Source: Cryptosporangium minutisporangium (GTDB taxonomy: Bacteria; Actinomycetota; Actinomycetes; Mycobacteriales; Cryptosporangiaceae). Taken from it: DNA of 64,000 nt. Both the position numbers and the translations under genes were made by a program. This document shows positions 52,113 through 61,105 of this stretch, piece after piece. The stretch is taken from assembly GCF_039536245.1 (NCBI RefSeq), contig NZ_BAAAYN010000038.1, forward strand, positions 94,307 through 158,306, written 5' to 3'. The notes beneath the pieces were generated by a model. That model was given only the letters and a program-made list of their open reading frames with translations, was not told the origin of the DNA and did no database searches. Position 1 is the stretch's first letter; the number at the start of each line of letters is the position of its first letter.

Positions 52113-53567
52113 TCAGGACGCGGGGGTGTAACCGAAGGGAAGGTTCACGGACTGGTATTCGACGTACGCGGAGAGCCCCTCGGGCCCCAGCTCGCGCCCC
52201 AGCCCGGACTCCTTGAAACCGCCGAACGGCGCGCAGTTCTCGAGCATGAACGTGTTGACGTTGAACGTGCCGGTGCGGATGCGCCGGGCGATGTCCAGGC
52301 CGGCGTCGGCGTCGGCGGTCCAAACCGAACCGGAGAGGCCGTAGCGGGAGTCGTTCGCGATCGCGACCGCGTCGTCGACGTCGCCGTAGGGGATCACCGA
52401 CAGCACCGGGCCGAAGATCTCCTCCTGGGCGATCGTCATCTTGTTGTCGACGTCGGAGAAGACGGTCGGCTCGACGTACCAGCCGCGGTCGAACCCCTTC
52501 GGGCGCCCGCCGCCGAGCGCCACGGTCGCGCCCTCCTTCTTGCCGGCCGCGAGGAACCCCTCGACGCGTTCCCGCTGTCCGGCGCTGACCAGCGGACCGA
52601 TCGTCGTGGCCTCGTCCAGCGGGTCGCCGACGATCTGCGCCGCCACCTGCTCGACGACCGCGTCCACCACCTCGCGGTAGCGGTCCCGGGGCGCGAGGAT
52701 CCGGGTCTGCGCGACGCAGGCCTGCCCGTTGTTCATCAGCCCGACGTTGATCACCTGCGGCAGCGCGCTGGCCAGGTCGACGTCGGGCAGCAGCACGGCC
52801 GCAGACTTGCCGCCGAGCTCCAGCGTCACCCGGCGCAGGTTCTCCCCGCACAGGCTCGCGATCCGGCGACCGGCCGCGGTGCTGCCGGTGAAGCTGACCT
52901 TGTCGATGCCGGGGTGGGTGACCAGGTACTCGCCGACCGCGCGGTCGGCCGGGACGACGTTGACGACGCCGGCCGGGATGCCCGCCGCCTCGACCGCCTC
53001 GGCGAGCAGCTGGCCGGAGATCGGGCTGGCCGGTGCCGGCTTGAGCACGACCGTGCACCCGGCAGCCAGGGCCGGCGCGAGCTTGAGCATGCTGACGTAG
53101 ATCGGGACGTTCCACGGCACGATCGCCGCGACGACGCCCACCGGGGCCCGCCGGACGACGGTCGGTCCGAGCAGCCCGGCGCGGGTCTCCTCCCAGGCGG
53201 TCTCCCGGGCCAGACCGGTGTAGTAGTCCAGCGCCATCGTCGCGGCGAGCACCTGGCCCATCCGGGAGAAGCCCAGCGGCGAGCCCATCTCGGTGCTGAT
53301 CGTCCGGGCGAAGTCCTCCATGCGCTCGTTGATGATCGCCGAGAGCCGGGCCATCGCGTCGGCCCGCTCGGCGCCGCTGGTGCGCGGCCACGGGCCTTCG
53401 TCGAACGCCTTCCGGGCCGCGGCCACGGCGTTGTCGATGTCCGCGTTCGATGCTTCCGGCACGCGTCCGACGACCTCTTCGGACGCGGGGGAGACGACGT
53501 CGAACACTCGCGTCTCGGCCGGGGCGACCCACTCGCCCCCGATGTACAACGTGTCATACGTGAGCAT
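52113..53567 (-). CDS. aldehyde dehydrogenase (NAD-dependent)
   Basis: 484 residues, ATG start. IVPWNVPIYVSMLKLAPALAAG (coenzyme region), SFTGSTAAGRR, catalytic Glu250 in LELGGKS and Cys284 in NNGQACVAQT; EIFGPVLSVIPY near the end. Full length and intact. It lies 13 bp upstream of the alcohol dehydrogenase gene and would convert the aldehyde to the acid that the CoA ligase activates. A second aldehyde dehydrogenase starts at 63360. Confidence 0.95.
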   Translation of the reverse strand: MLTYDTLYIGGEWVAPAETRVFDVVSPASEEVVGRVPEASNADIDNAVAAARKAFDEGPWPRTSGAERADAMARLSAIINERMEDFARTISTEMGSPLGFSRMGQVLAATMALDYYTGLARETAWEETRAGLLGPTVVRRAPVGVVAAIVPWNVPIYVSMLKLAPALAAGCTVVLKPAPASPISGQLLAEAVEAAGIPAGVVNVVPADRAVGEYLVTHPGIDKVSFTGSTAAGRRIASLCGENLRRVTLELGGKSAAVLLPDVDLASALPQVINVGLMNNGQACVAQTRILAPRDRYREVVDAVVEQVAAQIVGDPLDEATTIGPLVSAGQRERVEGFLAAGKKEGATVALGGGRPKGFDRGWYVEPTVFSDVDNKMTIAQEEIFGPVLSVIPYGDVDDAVAIANDSRYGLSGSVWTADADAGLDIARRIRTGTFNVNTFMLENCAPFGGFKESGLGRELGPEGLSAYVEYQSVNLPFGYTPAS

Positions 53568-53626
53568 GCGCGCTCCCTGCTAGAGGTGTCGTGCGGACTG
53601 ACCGCCGCCGTCGCCGGGGCTGGTCT

Positions 53627-55183
53627 TCAGTGGACGCGCCGGTCGGAACCGGCCCAGTACTTCTCGCGGAGCGCCTTCTTGTCGGCCTTGCCGACCGGGG
53701 TGAGCGGCAGCGACTCCGCGACGTCGACGGACTTGGGGGCGTGGATCGGCCCCTTGTGCTCGCGCACGAGCGCGATGAGCGCCTCGGCGTCGATCACCGC
53801 GCCGGGCCGGGGAACCACGACGGCCTTGACCGCCTCGCCCCACTTGTCGTCCGGGACGCCGATCACCGCGGCGGCCGAGACGTCGGGGTGCGTGGTGAGC
53901 ACGTCCTCGATCTCACGCGGGAAGACGTTGAAGCCGCCGGAGACGATCATGTCCTTGGTGCGGTCGACGATCGTCCAGAAGCCGTCCTCGTCCTCGCGAG
54001 CGACGTCGCCGGTGTGCAGCCAGCCGCCGCGGAACGCCTCGGCGGTCTCCTCCGGCAGCTTGTTGTACCCGTTCATCACCAGCGGACCCTGGACGCAGAT
54101 CTCCCCGGCCTCACCGGGCGGGACCGGCTCGTTGTTCTCGTCCAGCAGCGCCGTACGCACCCACGGCACCGGGCGACCGCAGGTGGCCAGCTTGTCCGGG
54201 GTGTGCTCCTCCTTGCGGAGCACGGTGACCGTCATCGGCGCTTCGTTCTGCCCGTAGAACTGGAAGAACACCGGGCCGAACCGGTCGATCGCCTGCTGGA
54301 GGCGGGCCGGGGACGCGGCCGAGGCGCCGTAGAACACCGTCTCCAGGCTGGACGTGTCGGTCGTCGCCAGGTCGGGGTGGTCGAGGATCGCGTAGAGCAT
54401 CGCCGGCACGATCATCGTCGAGGTGATCCGGTGTTCCTCGACGGCCTTCAGCCACCCGCCCGGGGTGAAGCCGGACAGCACCACGAACGAGCCGCCGCGT
54501 AACAGCACCGGCAGCGTGAAAGCGGCGGCCGCGTGCGAGAGCGGCGCGGCGACGAGGAAGCGGATGTCGTCCGGCCACTGCCACTCGGCCATCTGGATCT
54601 TGGTCAGCTCGGCGCCGCCGCGGTAGGTGCCGAGCACGCCCTTCGGCCGCCCGGTGGTGCCGCCGGTGAACGACATCGACGAGATCGACTCCGGGTCGAC
54701 CGCGGGTGGGCGGAGCGGCTCCGGCGAAAACTTCTCCGCCAGCTCCGGCAGGCTCTCGGCGATCGTGGACGGCCCCAGTGCCAGCAGCCGCAGCCCGGGT
54801 ACCTTCGCCTGCAGCGCGGTGACGTGCTCCTCCAGCGCCGGGTCGAACACCAGCGTCTTGATCTCGGCGTTCTCCAGCACGTATGCGTGGTCGTCGGCCG
54901 AACCGAGCGGGTGCAGCGGCGTGCCCCGGCAGCCGGCCATCATCCCGGCGCCGGTCGCGAAGAGGACCTCGGGCCGGTTGCGCGCGAGGATCGAGACGCC
55001 GTCGCCGGGCCCGAGGCCGATCGACCGGTACGCCTGCGACCAGCGGCTGACCGCCTCGCGGTAGCCGCGGTAGGTGACGGTCTCGCCGTCCACCAGGACC
55101 GCGGGCCTGTCGTCGTACCGGTTGAGCGCCTGGGCTAAGAGCTCCGGCATCAGGGGCGGGGAATGCAACATCGTTGTCGACAT
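53627..55183 (-). CDS. acyl-CoA synthetase (FadD-like)
   Basis: 518 residues from the ATG at 55183; the open frame upstream reads as shadow. P-loop SFTGGTTGRPKG at 171-182, FQFYGQNEAPM (A5 region), GWLHTGDVAREDEDG (A7), and PVGKADKKALREKYW at the end with catalytic Lys. It is first gene of the operon with the aldehyde and alcohol dehydrogenases, P450 and TetR. It would form the CoA ester of the acid from the oxidised side chain. Its promoter faces that of the CaiB-type gene across a region rich in palindromes. Confidence 0.94.
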   Translation of the reverse strand: MSTTMLHSPPLMPELLAQALNRYDDRPAVLVDGETVTYRGYREAVSRWSQAYRSIGLGPGDGVSILARNRPEVLFATGAGMMAGCRGTPLHPLGSADDHAYVLENAEIKTLVFDPALEEHVTALQAKVPGLRLLALGPSTIAESLPELAEKFSPEPLRPPAVDPESISSMSFTGGTTGRPKGVLGTYRGGAELTKIQMAEWQWPDDIRFLVAAPLSHAAAAFTLPVLLRGGSFVVLSGFTPGGWLKAVEEHRITSTMIVPAMLYAILDHPDLATTDTSSLETVFYGASAASPARLQQAIDRFGPVFFQFYGQNEAPMTVTVLRKEEHTPDKLATCGRPVPWVRTALLDENNEPVPPGEAGEICVQGPLVMNGYNKLPEETAEAFRGGWLHTGDVAREDEDGFWTIVDRTKDMIVSGGFNVFPREIEDVLTTHPDVSAAAVIGVPDDKWGEAVKAVVVPRPGAVIDAEALIALVREHKGPIHAPKSVDVAESLPLTPVGKADKKALREKYWAGSDRRVH

Positions 55184-55434
55184 GTATCGCCTCGTACCGT
55201 CGAGGCCGGACGCACCGGTCCGGCCGAGTGGCCGATGAGCTGCTCGACGTGCAGAAGGGTGTGCGACGAGTCGCCGGGGTGGGGACCGCCGAAGGGTGGG
55301 CCCGGCTGGCGCGCCCGCCGGGGAGATTTCGTCCGGGGAATCGTCGGCCGCCGAAACGGTGCGGCCACAATTCGTGAACCGGAGTTTACACATCTTTCAT
55401 GGTGTGACAAGACCATCAGACGGGTAGAACACGT

Positions 55435-55474
55435 TCTCATGAGCACTTCTTCAGAACTCTGAACAGAGATTCAG
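55435..55474. promoter_or_regulatory. operator cluster: KstR-like site and TTCAGA palindromes in the divergent region
   Basis: TAGAACACGTTCTC (55435-55448) fits the published KstR motif TnnAACnnGTTnnA at all fixed positions but the last. Right beside it are TTCAGA-AC-TCTGAA (55450-55463) and CTGAA-N6-TTCAG (55459-55474). The 312-bp region 55184-55495 separates the two main catabolic operons; the rest of it holds no gene that I can support. Confidence 0.55.
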
Positions 55475-55495
55475 TGCTGCCGTATGGTGGCCCGC

Positions 55496-56701
55496 ATGAC
55501 GAGAGTTCTGGAGGGCGTGCGGGTACTGGAAGTCGCGGCGTGGACGTTCGTGCCCGCGGCCGGCGCGGTACTCGCCGACTGGGGTGCCGACGTCGTCAAG
55601 ATCGAGCAGCCCGGCGCCGGTGATCCGCAGCGCGGCCTGGTGACCTCCGCCCTGATGGGCGGCGATGCGGCGAACGTCAACTACCTGATCGAGCAGCCGA
55701 ACCGGAACAAGCGCAGCCTGACGGTCGACCTCAAGTCGCCCGGCGGGAAGGAACTGCTGCTCAAGCTCGCTGCCCGGTCGGACGTGTTCCTGACGAACTG
55801 GCTGGAGCCGGCGCGCCGCAAGGTCGGGATCGACGTCGACGACATCCGCGCGGTGAACCCCTCGATCGTCTACGTGCGGGGCAGTTCCCACGGGCCGGCC
55901 GGGCCGGAGAGCCACAAGGGTTCGTTCGACAGTGCGGCGGTGTGGTCGCGGTCCGGCGTGGCCAGCGTGATCACCCAACCAGGGGAGTATCCGGTGGTCC
56001 AGCCCGCGGCCTACAACGACCTCGCCGGTGGGCAGACCATCGCGGGTGGCATCGCCGCGGCCCTGCTGCACCGCGAACGCACCGGTCAGGGCCTCGTCGT
56101 GGACGTGTCGCTGCTCGGCCTCGGTATGTGGCTGATGTCGGCGGAGATCATCAGCGCCCGCGCCTACGGCATCACCGAGCCGGTGCCGCGCAACGCCCGC
56201 GGCAAGACGCCGAACCCGCTGGTCGCCAACTACAAGACGCGCGACGGGCGGTACCTGCAGCTGATGATGTTGCAGTCCGACCGGTACTGGCCGGAGTTCT
56301 GCCGCACGGTGCAGCGGCCGGAGTGGGTCGAGGAGTATCCGGACGCGACCGCGCGGTACCTGCGGCGCCGCGAGCTGATCGGCCTGCTCGACGAGGTGTT
56401 CGCCGGCCGTGACCTGGCCGAATGGCGGACGATCCTCGGCACGATGGAGGGCGCCTGGGCCGCGGTGCAGACCCCGTACGAGGTCGCCGAGGACCCGCAG
56501 GCGCTCGCGAACGCCTACGCGCAGACCGTGCACAAGGGCGATCTGGAGTTCCCGCTGATCACGAACCCGGTGCAGTTCGACGGCGCGGCCCCCGAGCTGA
56601 CCCCGGCGCCGGAGGTCGGACAGCACACCGAGGAGATCCTGCTGGAGCTCGGTTACTCGTGGGAGGACATCACGGCGCTCCAGGACACCGGGGCGGTGTG
56701 A
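55496..56701 (+). CDS. CaiB/BaiF-type (class III) CoA-transferase
   Basis: 401 residues from the ATG at 55496, which has GGTGG five bases before; the in-frame ATG at 55484 lacks a ribosome site. Family III features: LEGVRVLEVAAWTFVPAAG, GADVVKIEQPGAGDP, NKRSLTVDLKSPGGKELL, and the catalytic Asp175 in YNDLAGG. It moves CoA between carboxylates through an aspartyl-anhydride, or acts as racemase (AMACR branch). In steroid side-chain breakdown an AMACR-type racemase is needed, so both roles are open. Confidence 0.93.
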   Translation: MTRVLEGVRVLEVAAWTFVPAAGAVLADWGADVVKIEQPGAGDPQRGLVTSALMGGDAANVNYLIEQPNRNKRSLTVDLKSPGGKELLLKLAARSDVFLTNWLEPARRKVGIDVDDIRAVNPSIVYVRGSSHGPAGPESHKGSFDSAAVWSRSGVASVITQPGEYPVVQPAAYNDLAGGQTIAGGIAAALLHRERTGQGLVVDVSLLGLGMWLMSAEIISARAYGITEPVPRNARGKTPNPLVANYKTRDGRYLQLMMLQSDRYWPEFCRTVQRPEWVEEYPDATARYLRRRELIGLLDEVFAGRDLAEWRTILGTMEGAWAAVQTPYEVAEDPQALANAYAQTVHKGDLEFPLITNPVQFDGAAPELTPAPEVGQHTEEILLELGYSWEDITALQDTGAV

Positions 56702-56702
56702 C

Positions 56703-58343
56703 GTGCCGCTGCCGTTGGTCACCCCCGAGAACGAGTTCTACTGGACGGCCGGTTCGGACGGCGTCCTGCGGATGCTGCACTGCCGTTCCTGCGACTCGCT
56801 GATCCATCCGCCGCGCCCCGCGTGCCACCGCTGCCGGTCGACCGCGCTGGACACCGTCGACCTCTCCGGCCGCGGGCAGATCGTCGGCGTGACCGTGAAC
56901 CATCAGCAGTGGGGCCCCGAGCCGCCGGAGCCGGTCGCGCTCGCCGCGGTCGCGCTGGAGGAGGACTACCGGGTCCGGATCACCGCGCGGATCACCGGCG
57001 CGGAGCCGGACGACGTCGCGATCGGCCAGCCGGTGACGGTCGAGTTCGAACAGGTCAAGACCGTCTGGATCCCGCAGTTCCGGGTGGCGGGGGAGCCGCG
57101 CGGCCTCCCGCCCCTGGAGGAGGATCCCGCGGTCGTGCGGGTGACGGCCCGGCCGCCGGTCTCCGACGACCGGTACGAGGAGAAGTCCGCGGTCACCGGC
57201 ATCGGCACGAGCCGGATGGGGCGGCGGCTGATGGCGGATCCGCTGGCGCTCACGGTCGAGGCGTGCCGCGCCGCGGTCGAGGACGCCGGGCTGACGTTCG
57301 ACGACATCGACGGCCTCGCGACCTACCCCGGCGGCACCGTGCCGGGCGGCTTCTCCGAGGGCGGTCTGACGCTGCTCGAGGAGACGCTGCGGCTGCGCCC
57401 GGTCTGGTACAACGGCGGCGCGGAGGTGCCCGGCCCCGGCGGATCGGTCGTCGCCGCGATGCTTGCGGTCGCTGCCGGGCTCTGCCGGCACGTGCTGGTC
57501 TACCGCACGGTCTGGCAGACCACCCACACCGAGCTCCTGCGCGCCGGCCGCCTTCCGCTGCCGCGGGGCCGGGTCGGACCGCCGATGGACTTCATGCTGC
57601 CGGTCGGGGCGATGTCGGCGGCGCACCCGCTGGCGATGACCGCGTCGCACTACATGCACCGGTACGGGATGGAGCGGGAGACGCTCGGCTGGATCGCGCT
57701 CAACCAGCGGGCGAACGCGGCCCGGAACCCCACCGCGATCTACCGGACGCCGCTGACGATGGACGACTACCTGTCCGCCCGGATGATCACCACGCCGTTC
57801 GGCCTCTACGACTGCGACGTGCCGTGCGACGCGTCGGTGGCGGTGGTGATCTCCCGTGCCGACGTCGCGCGGGACCTGCGGCAGCCGCCGGTGCGGTTCG
57901 CGGCGGTCGGTACCCAGATCACCGAGCGCGTCACGTGGGACCAGAGCACGCTCACCCACGAGCCGCAGGTGCTCGGCTCGGCGGCGCACCTGTGGAGCCG
58001 GACCGACCTGCGGCCGGCCGACGTCGACGTCGCGCAGCTCTACGACGGCTTCACGTTCAACTGCCTGTCGTGGCTGGAGGGGCTCGGTTTCTGCGGCATC
58101 GGTGAGGCGCCCGACTACCTCCAGGGAGGGAAGCGGATCGCGCTCGACGGCGAGCTGCCGCTCAACACCCACGGTGGGCAGCTCTCGCACGGCCGGACGC
58201 ACGGCTTCGGGCTCCTGCACGAGGCCGTCACCCAGCTCCGCGGTGCCGCCGGTGAGCGGCAGGTGCCCGGTGCGGAGGTCGCCGTCGTCTCCAGCGGCGG
58301 GCTGACGCCGTCGTCCTGCATGTTGTTGACCCAGGAGCGATGA
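56703..58343 (+). CDS. DUF35 (zinc ribbon/OB-fold) fused to thiolase-like protein, Ltp2-type
   Basis: 546 residues, GTG start one base after the previous stop. Residues 1-135 are a DUF35 protein: zinc ribbon Cys27/30 and Cys41/44 (CRSC, CHRC), then an OB-fold. Residues about 160-546 are a thiolase-fold protein of the SCPx/Ltp type: DPLALTVEACRAAVEDAGL, AQLYDGFTFNCLSWLEGLGF, PLNTHGGQLSHGRTHGFG. The thiolase nucleophilic Cys is not present at PGPGGSVVAAM, as in Ltp2 retro-aldolases. In cholesterol breakdown Ltp2 needs a separate DUF35 domain on ChsH2; here both are in one chain. A retro-aldol cleavage of a hydroxyacyl-CoA is inferred. Confidence 0.9.
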   Translation: MPLPLVTPENEFYWTAGSDGVLRMLHCRSCDSLIHPPRPACHRCRSTALDTVDLSGRGQIVGVTVNHQQWGPEPPEPVALAAVALEEDYRVRITARITGAEPDDVAIGQPVTVEFEQVKTVWIPQFRVAGEPRGLPPLEEDPAVVRVTARPPVSDDRYEEKSAVTGIGTSRMGRRLMADPLALTVEACRAAVEDAGLTFDDIDGLATYPGGTVPGGFSEGGLTLLEETLRLRPVWYNGGAEVPGPGGSVVAAMLAVAAGLCRHVLVYRTVWQTTHTELLRAGRLPLPRGRVGPPMDFMLPVGAMSAAHPLAMTASHYMHRYGMERETLGWIALNQRANAARNPTAIYRTPLTMDDYLSARMITTPFGLYDCDVPCDASVAVVISRADVARDLRQPPVRFAAVGTQITERVTWDQSTLTHEPQVLGSAAHLWSRTDLRPADVDVAQLYDGFTFNCLSWLEGLGFCGIGEAPDYLQGGKRIALDGELPLNTHGGQLSHGRTHGFGLLHEAVTQLRGAAGERQVPGAEVAVVSSGGLTPSSCMLLTQER

Positions 58344-58637
58344 ATGAACGCGGGAAGCCGATGGACCAGCACGACCGGACCGACCGAGGTGCTGGTCGTG
58401 CGCCCGCCGTCCGGGCCGGTCACGTTGCGGTGCGGCGGGGAGCCGATGGCCCCGGCGGGCTCGGTGGCGCGCGATGGGGTGGCCCAGAGTGGTGAGCCAC
58501 TGCTGCTCGGTAAGCGCTACACCGACCCGGTCAGCGGGTTGCAGCTGCTCTGCACGAAGGCCGGGCCGGGCCCGGTCGAGGTGGACGGACGCCCGATCGA
58601 GCGCCTGGACGCCAAGCCCCTGCCGGCCTCGGACTGA
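58344..58637 (+). CDS. small protein of unknown function in the catabolic operon
   Basis: 97 residues; the ATG follows the TGA of the DUF35-thiolase gene directly and the SDR gene starts nine bases after its stop, so it is a true operon member. It has the segments EVLVVRPPSGPVTLRCGGEPM and GKRYTDPVSGLQLLCTKAGPG, with two cysteines in short beta-rich contexts, which could form a small beta-barrel or bind metal. I do not recognise a family. Confidence 0.75.
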   Translation: MNAGSRWTSTTGPTEVLVVRPPSGPVTLRCGGEPMAPAGSVARDGVAQSGEPLLLGKRYTDPVSGLQLLCTKAGPGPVEVDGRPIERLDAKPLPASD

Positions 58638-58645
58638 GGAGTCCC

Positions 58646-59419
58646 ATGCAGATCGACGGAGCACGAGTTCTCGTCACCGGCGCCGGATCGGGCCTCGGTG
58701 AGGCCACCGCACGCGGCTTCCACGCCGCCGGCGCGATCGTGGTCGTCGTCGACCGGGACGCGTCCGCGGCCGACCGGGTCGCGAAGGATCTCGGCGACCG
58801 GGCGCTCGCGGTCGCCGCGGACGCGGCGAGCGAGGAGGACATGACCGCGGCGGTCGCCGCCGGGCGCGACCGGGGACCGTTGCGGGCGGTGGTCGCGTGC
58901 GCGGGCGGCGGGTCGGGCCCGGCCCGGACGCTCGATCGGTCCGGAACACCGCACTCGCTGGAGGCCTTCGAGCGGACCGTGCGGAACAACCTGGTCACCG
59001 CGTTCAACACGGTGCGACTGGCGGCGGCCGAGATGGCGACGCAGGAGCCGGTGGACGCCGACGGTCAGCGCGGCGCGATCGTGGTGACGGCCTCGATCGC
59101 CGGTTACGAGGGCCAGATCGGCCAGGTCGCGTACGGCTCGGCGAAGGCCGGGATCATCGGGATGACGCTGATCACCGCCCGTGACCTGGCTGCGGTCGGC
59201 GTCCGGGTGAACTGCATCGCGCCGGGACTGCTCGACACCCCGGCGTGGGGTCCGGCGGAGAGCGACTTCAAGACCGCGTTCGCGAAGACCGTGCCGTTCC
59301 CGAAGCGATTCGGTGCTCCGCCGGAGTTCGCCGCGGCCGCGCGTCACCTGGTCGAGAATGACTACGTCAACGGACACGTGCTTCGCCTGGACGGAGCCGT
59401 CCGTTTCGCACCCCGCTAG
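58646..59419 (+). CDS. SDR-family 3-hydroxyacyl-CoA dehydrogenase-like protein
   Basis: 257 residues, ATG start. NAD motif TGAGSGLG (11-18), catalytic Tyr163/Lys167 in YGSAK, and ASIAGYEGQIGQVAY before it. The sequence pattern (VNCIAPGLLDTPAWG, PFPKRFGAPPEFA) is that of the HSD17B10/short-chain 3-hydroxyacyl-CoA dehydrogenase group. It fits the third beta-oxidation step in this operon. Confidence 0.92.
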   Translation: MQIDGARVLVTGAGSGLGEATARGFHAAGAIVVVVDRDASAADRVAKDLGDRALAVAADAASEEDMTAAVAAGRDRGPLRAVVACAGGGSGPARTLDRSGTPHSLEAFERTVRNNLVTAFNTVRLAAAEMATQEPVDADGQRGAIVVTASIAGYEGQIGQVAYGSAKAGIIGMTLITARDLAAVGVRVNCIAPGLLDTPAWGPAESDFKTAFAKTVPFPKRFGAPPEFAAAARHLVENDYVNGHVLRLDGAVRFAPR

Positions 59420-59428
59420 GAGGGGATC

Positions 59429-60556
59429 ATGGCTCTTCCCAAGGACGCGAAGATCATCTCGGTCGACGACCACGTCATCGAGCACTCCCGGGTGTTCCTC
59501 GACCGGCTGCCGAGCAAGTGGCAGGACGAGGCCCCGCGGATCGAGAAGCTGCCCGACGGCAACGACACCTGGATCTACGAGGGCCGGCAGTCGGGCAACT
59601 TCGCGCTGAACGCGGTCGCGGGCAAGCACCCGCGGGAGTTCGGAATGGACCCCCGCAGCTACGACGACATGCTGCCGGGGTGTTACGACATCGCCCAGCG
59701 CATCAAGGACATGGACACCGAAGGCGTCTGGGCGCAGATGTGCTTCCCCAACTTCGGTGGCTTCGCCGGCAGCACGTTCCAGGTGGCGAAGGACAAGGAG
59801 CTGGCCGCGGCCTGCATCACCGCGTACAACGACTTCATCCTGGACGAGTGGTGCGCCTACGCGCCGGACCGGCAGATCCCGCTGGTGATGGTGCCGTTCT
59901 GGGACATCGACGCGTCGGTGAAGGAGATCGAGCGCACCGCCGCCAAGGGCGCCCGCTCGGTGACGTTCCTGGAGGCACCGCACAAGGTCGGCCTGCCGAG
60001 CTACCACACCGATCACTGGGACCGGATCTTCGCGGTCTGCGAGGAAGCCAAGCTCCCGCTCTCGATGCACTTCGGCTCCGGCGGGATGCCCAAGGGCCTG
60101 GCGCCCGATGGTGACTTCTTCATCGGGATCGCGCTGTTCGGCATCAACTCGATGATGGCCACCGTCGACCTGCTGGTCTCCGACGTCTTCTACAAGTTCC
60201 CGGGTCTGAAGGTCGCGCTGTCCGAGGGTGGCATCGGCTGGATCCCGTACATCCTGGAGCGCACCGACTACTCCTGGGGCCGGCACAAGTACTGGACCGG
60301 CGTGAACCCGGACAAGCGGCCGTCGGAACTGTTCCGCGAGCACATCTACGGCTGTTTCATCGCCGACCGGGCCGGGATCGCGTTGCGGCACTCGATCGGC
60401 ATCGACAACATCATGTTCGAGAGCGACTACCCGCACTCCGACTGCAACTGGCCGCACACCCGGAAGCTGCTGGAGGAGGCGCTCGCCGACGTGCCCGACG
60501 ACGAGGCGCGCAAGATCGTCGAGACCAACGCCCGGACGCTGTACCGCTTCCCCTGA
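59429..60556 (+). CDS. amidohydrolase family 2 protein
   Basis: 375 residues; ATG after AGGAGG. Metal residues in ISVDDHVIEHS at the N-terminus, SMHFGSGGMPKG in the middle and FESDYPHSDCNWPH near the end. Same family as the gene at 12097 but clearly diverged. Members are metal-dependent hydrolases/decarboxylases, often next to P450, SDR and acyl-CoA genes in actinobacteria. Substrate unknown. Nine bases separate it from the SDR gene and from the DoxX gene. Confidence 0.9.
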   Translation: MALPKDAKIISVDDHVIEHSRVFLDRLPSKWQDEAPRIEKLPDGNDTWIYEGRQSGNFALNAVAGKHPREFGMDPRSYDDMLPGCYDIAQRIKDMDTEGVWAQMCFPNFGGFAGSTFQVAKDKELAAACITAYNDFILDEWCAYAPDRQIPLVMVPFWDIDASVKEIERTAAKGARSVTFLEAPHKVGLPSYHTDHWDRIFAVCEEAKLPLSMHFGSGGMPKGLAPDGDFFIGIALFGINSMMATVDLLVSDVFYKFPGLKVALSEGGIGWIPYILERTDYSWGRHKYWTGVNPDKRPSELFREHIYGCFIADRAGIALRHSIGIDNIMFESDYPHSDCNWPHTRKLLEEALADVPDDEARKIVETNARTLYRFP

Positions 60557-60565
60557 GAGGGACCG

Positions 60566-61105
60566 ATGGACAACACCGATGTGGCCTTACTGATCTTCCG
60601 GGTCGTGGTCGGCGGCACGATGGTGCTGCACGGGCTGAACCACTGGCGCGGCGGCGGCAAGATCGCCGGTACCGCGGGCTGGTTCGAGAGCCTGGGACTG
60701 CGCCCCGGCCGGGTGCACGCCTGGATGAGCGTCCTGGTGGAGATCGGCGCCGGTATCGCGATCGCGATCGGACTGTTCACCCCGATGGCGTGCGGGGCGA
60801 TCATCGGCGTGATGGTGGTCGCGGCGGTGATCGAGCACCGTTCGCACGGCTTCTTCGTGTTCAAGAACGGCTACGAGTACGTGCTGATGATCGCGGTGAT
60901 CTGCGTCGGTTTGTCGGTCAGCGGCCCGGGGGAGATCTCCGCGGACGTCGAGCTCGGGCTGCCGCTGTGGGACGGCGTGTTCGGCTCGCTGCTCGCGGTC
61001 GTGATCGGCGTCGGCGGCGCGGTCGGGTTGCTCGCGTTCGCCTGGCGTCCCGACCGGCCGGAGCCGGCGCCGACCCCCTCGTCGACGTCGGCGGACGCGA
61101 GCTAA
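60566..61105 (+). CDS. DoxX-family membrane protein
   Basis: 179 residues with four membrane helices, of the DoxX/DoxD type: LLIFRVVVGGTMVLHGLNHW at the start, then ARVE-like turn VEIGAGIAIAIGLFTPMACG, and EYVLMIAVICVGLSVSGPG. The C-terminal tail is Pro/Ser-rich. Family members take part in quinone or thiol redox at the membrane. Last gene of the plus-strand operon; its stop overlaps the convergent hydrolase stop by four bases. Confidence 0.88.
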   Translation: MDNTDVALLIFRVVVGGTMVLHGLNHWRGGGKIAGTAGWFESLGLRPGRVHAWMSVLVEIGAGIAIAIGLFTPMACGAIIGVMVVAAVIEHRSHGFFVFKNGYEYVLMIAVICVGLSVSGPGEISADVELGLPLWDGVFGSLLAVVIGVGGAVGLLAFAWRPDRPEPAPTPSSTSADAS

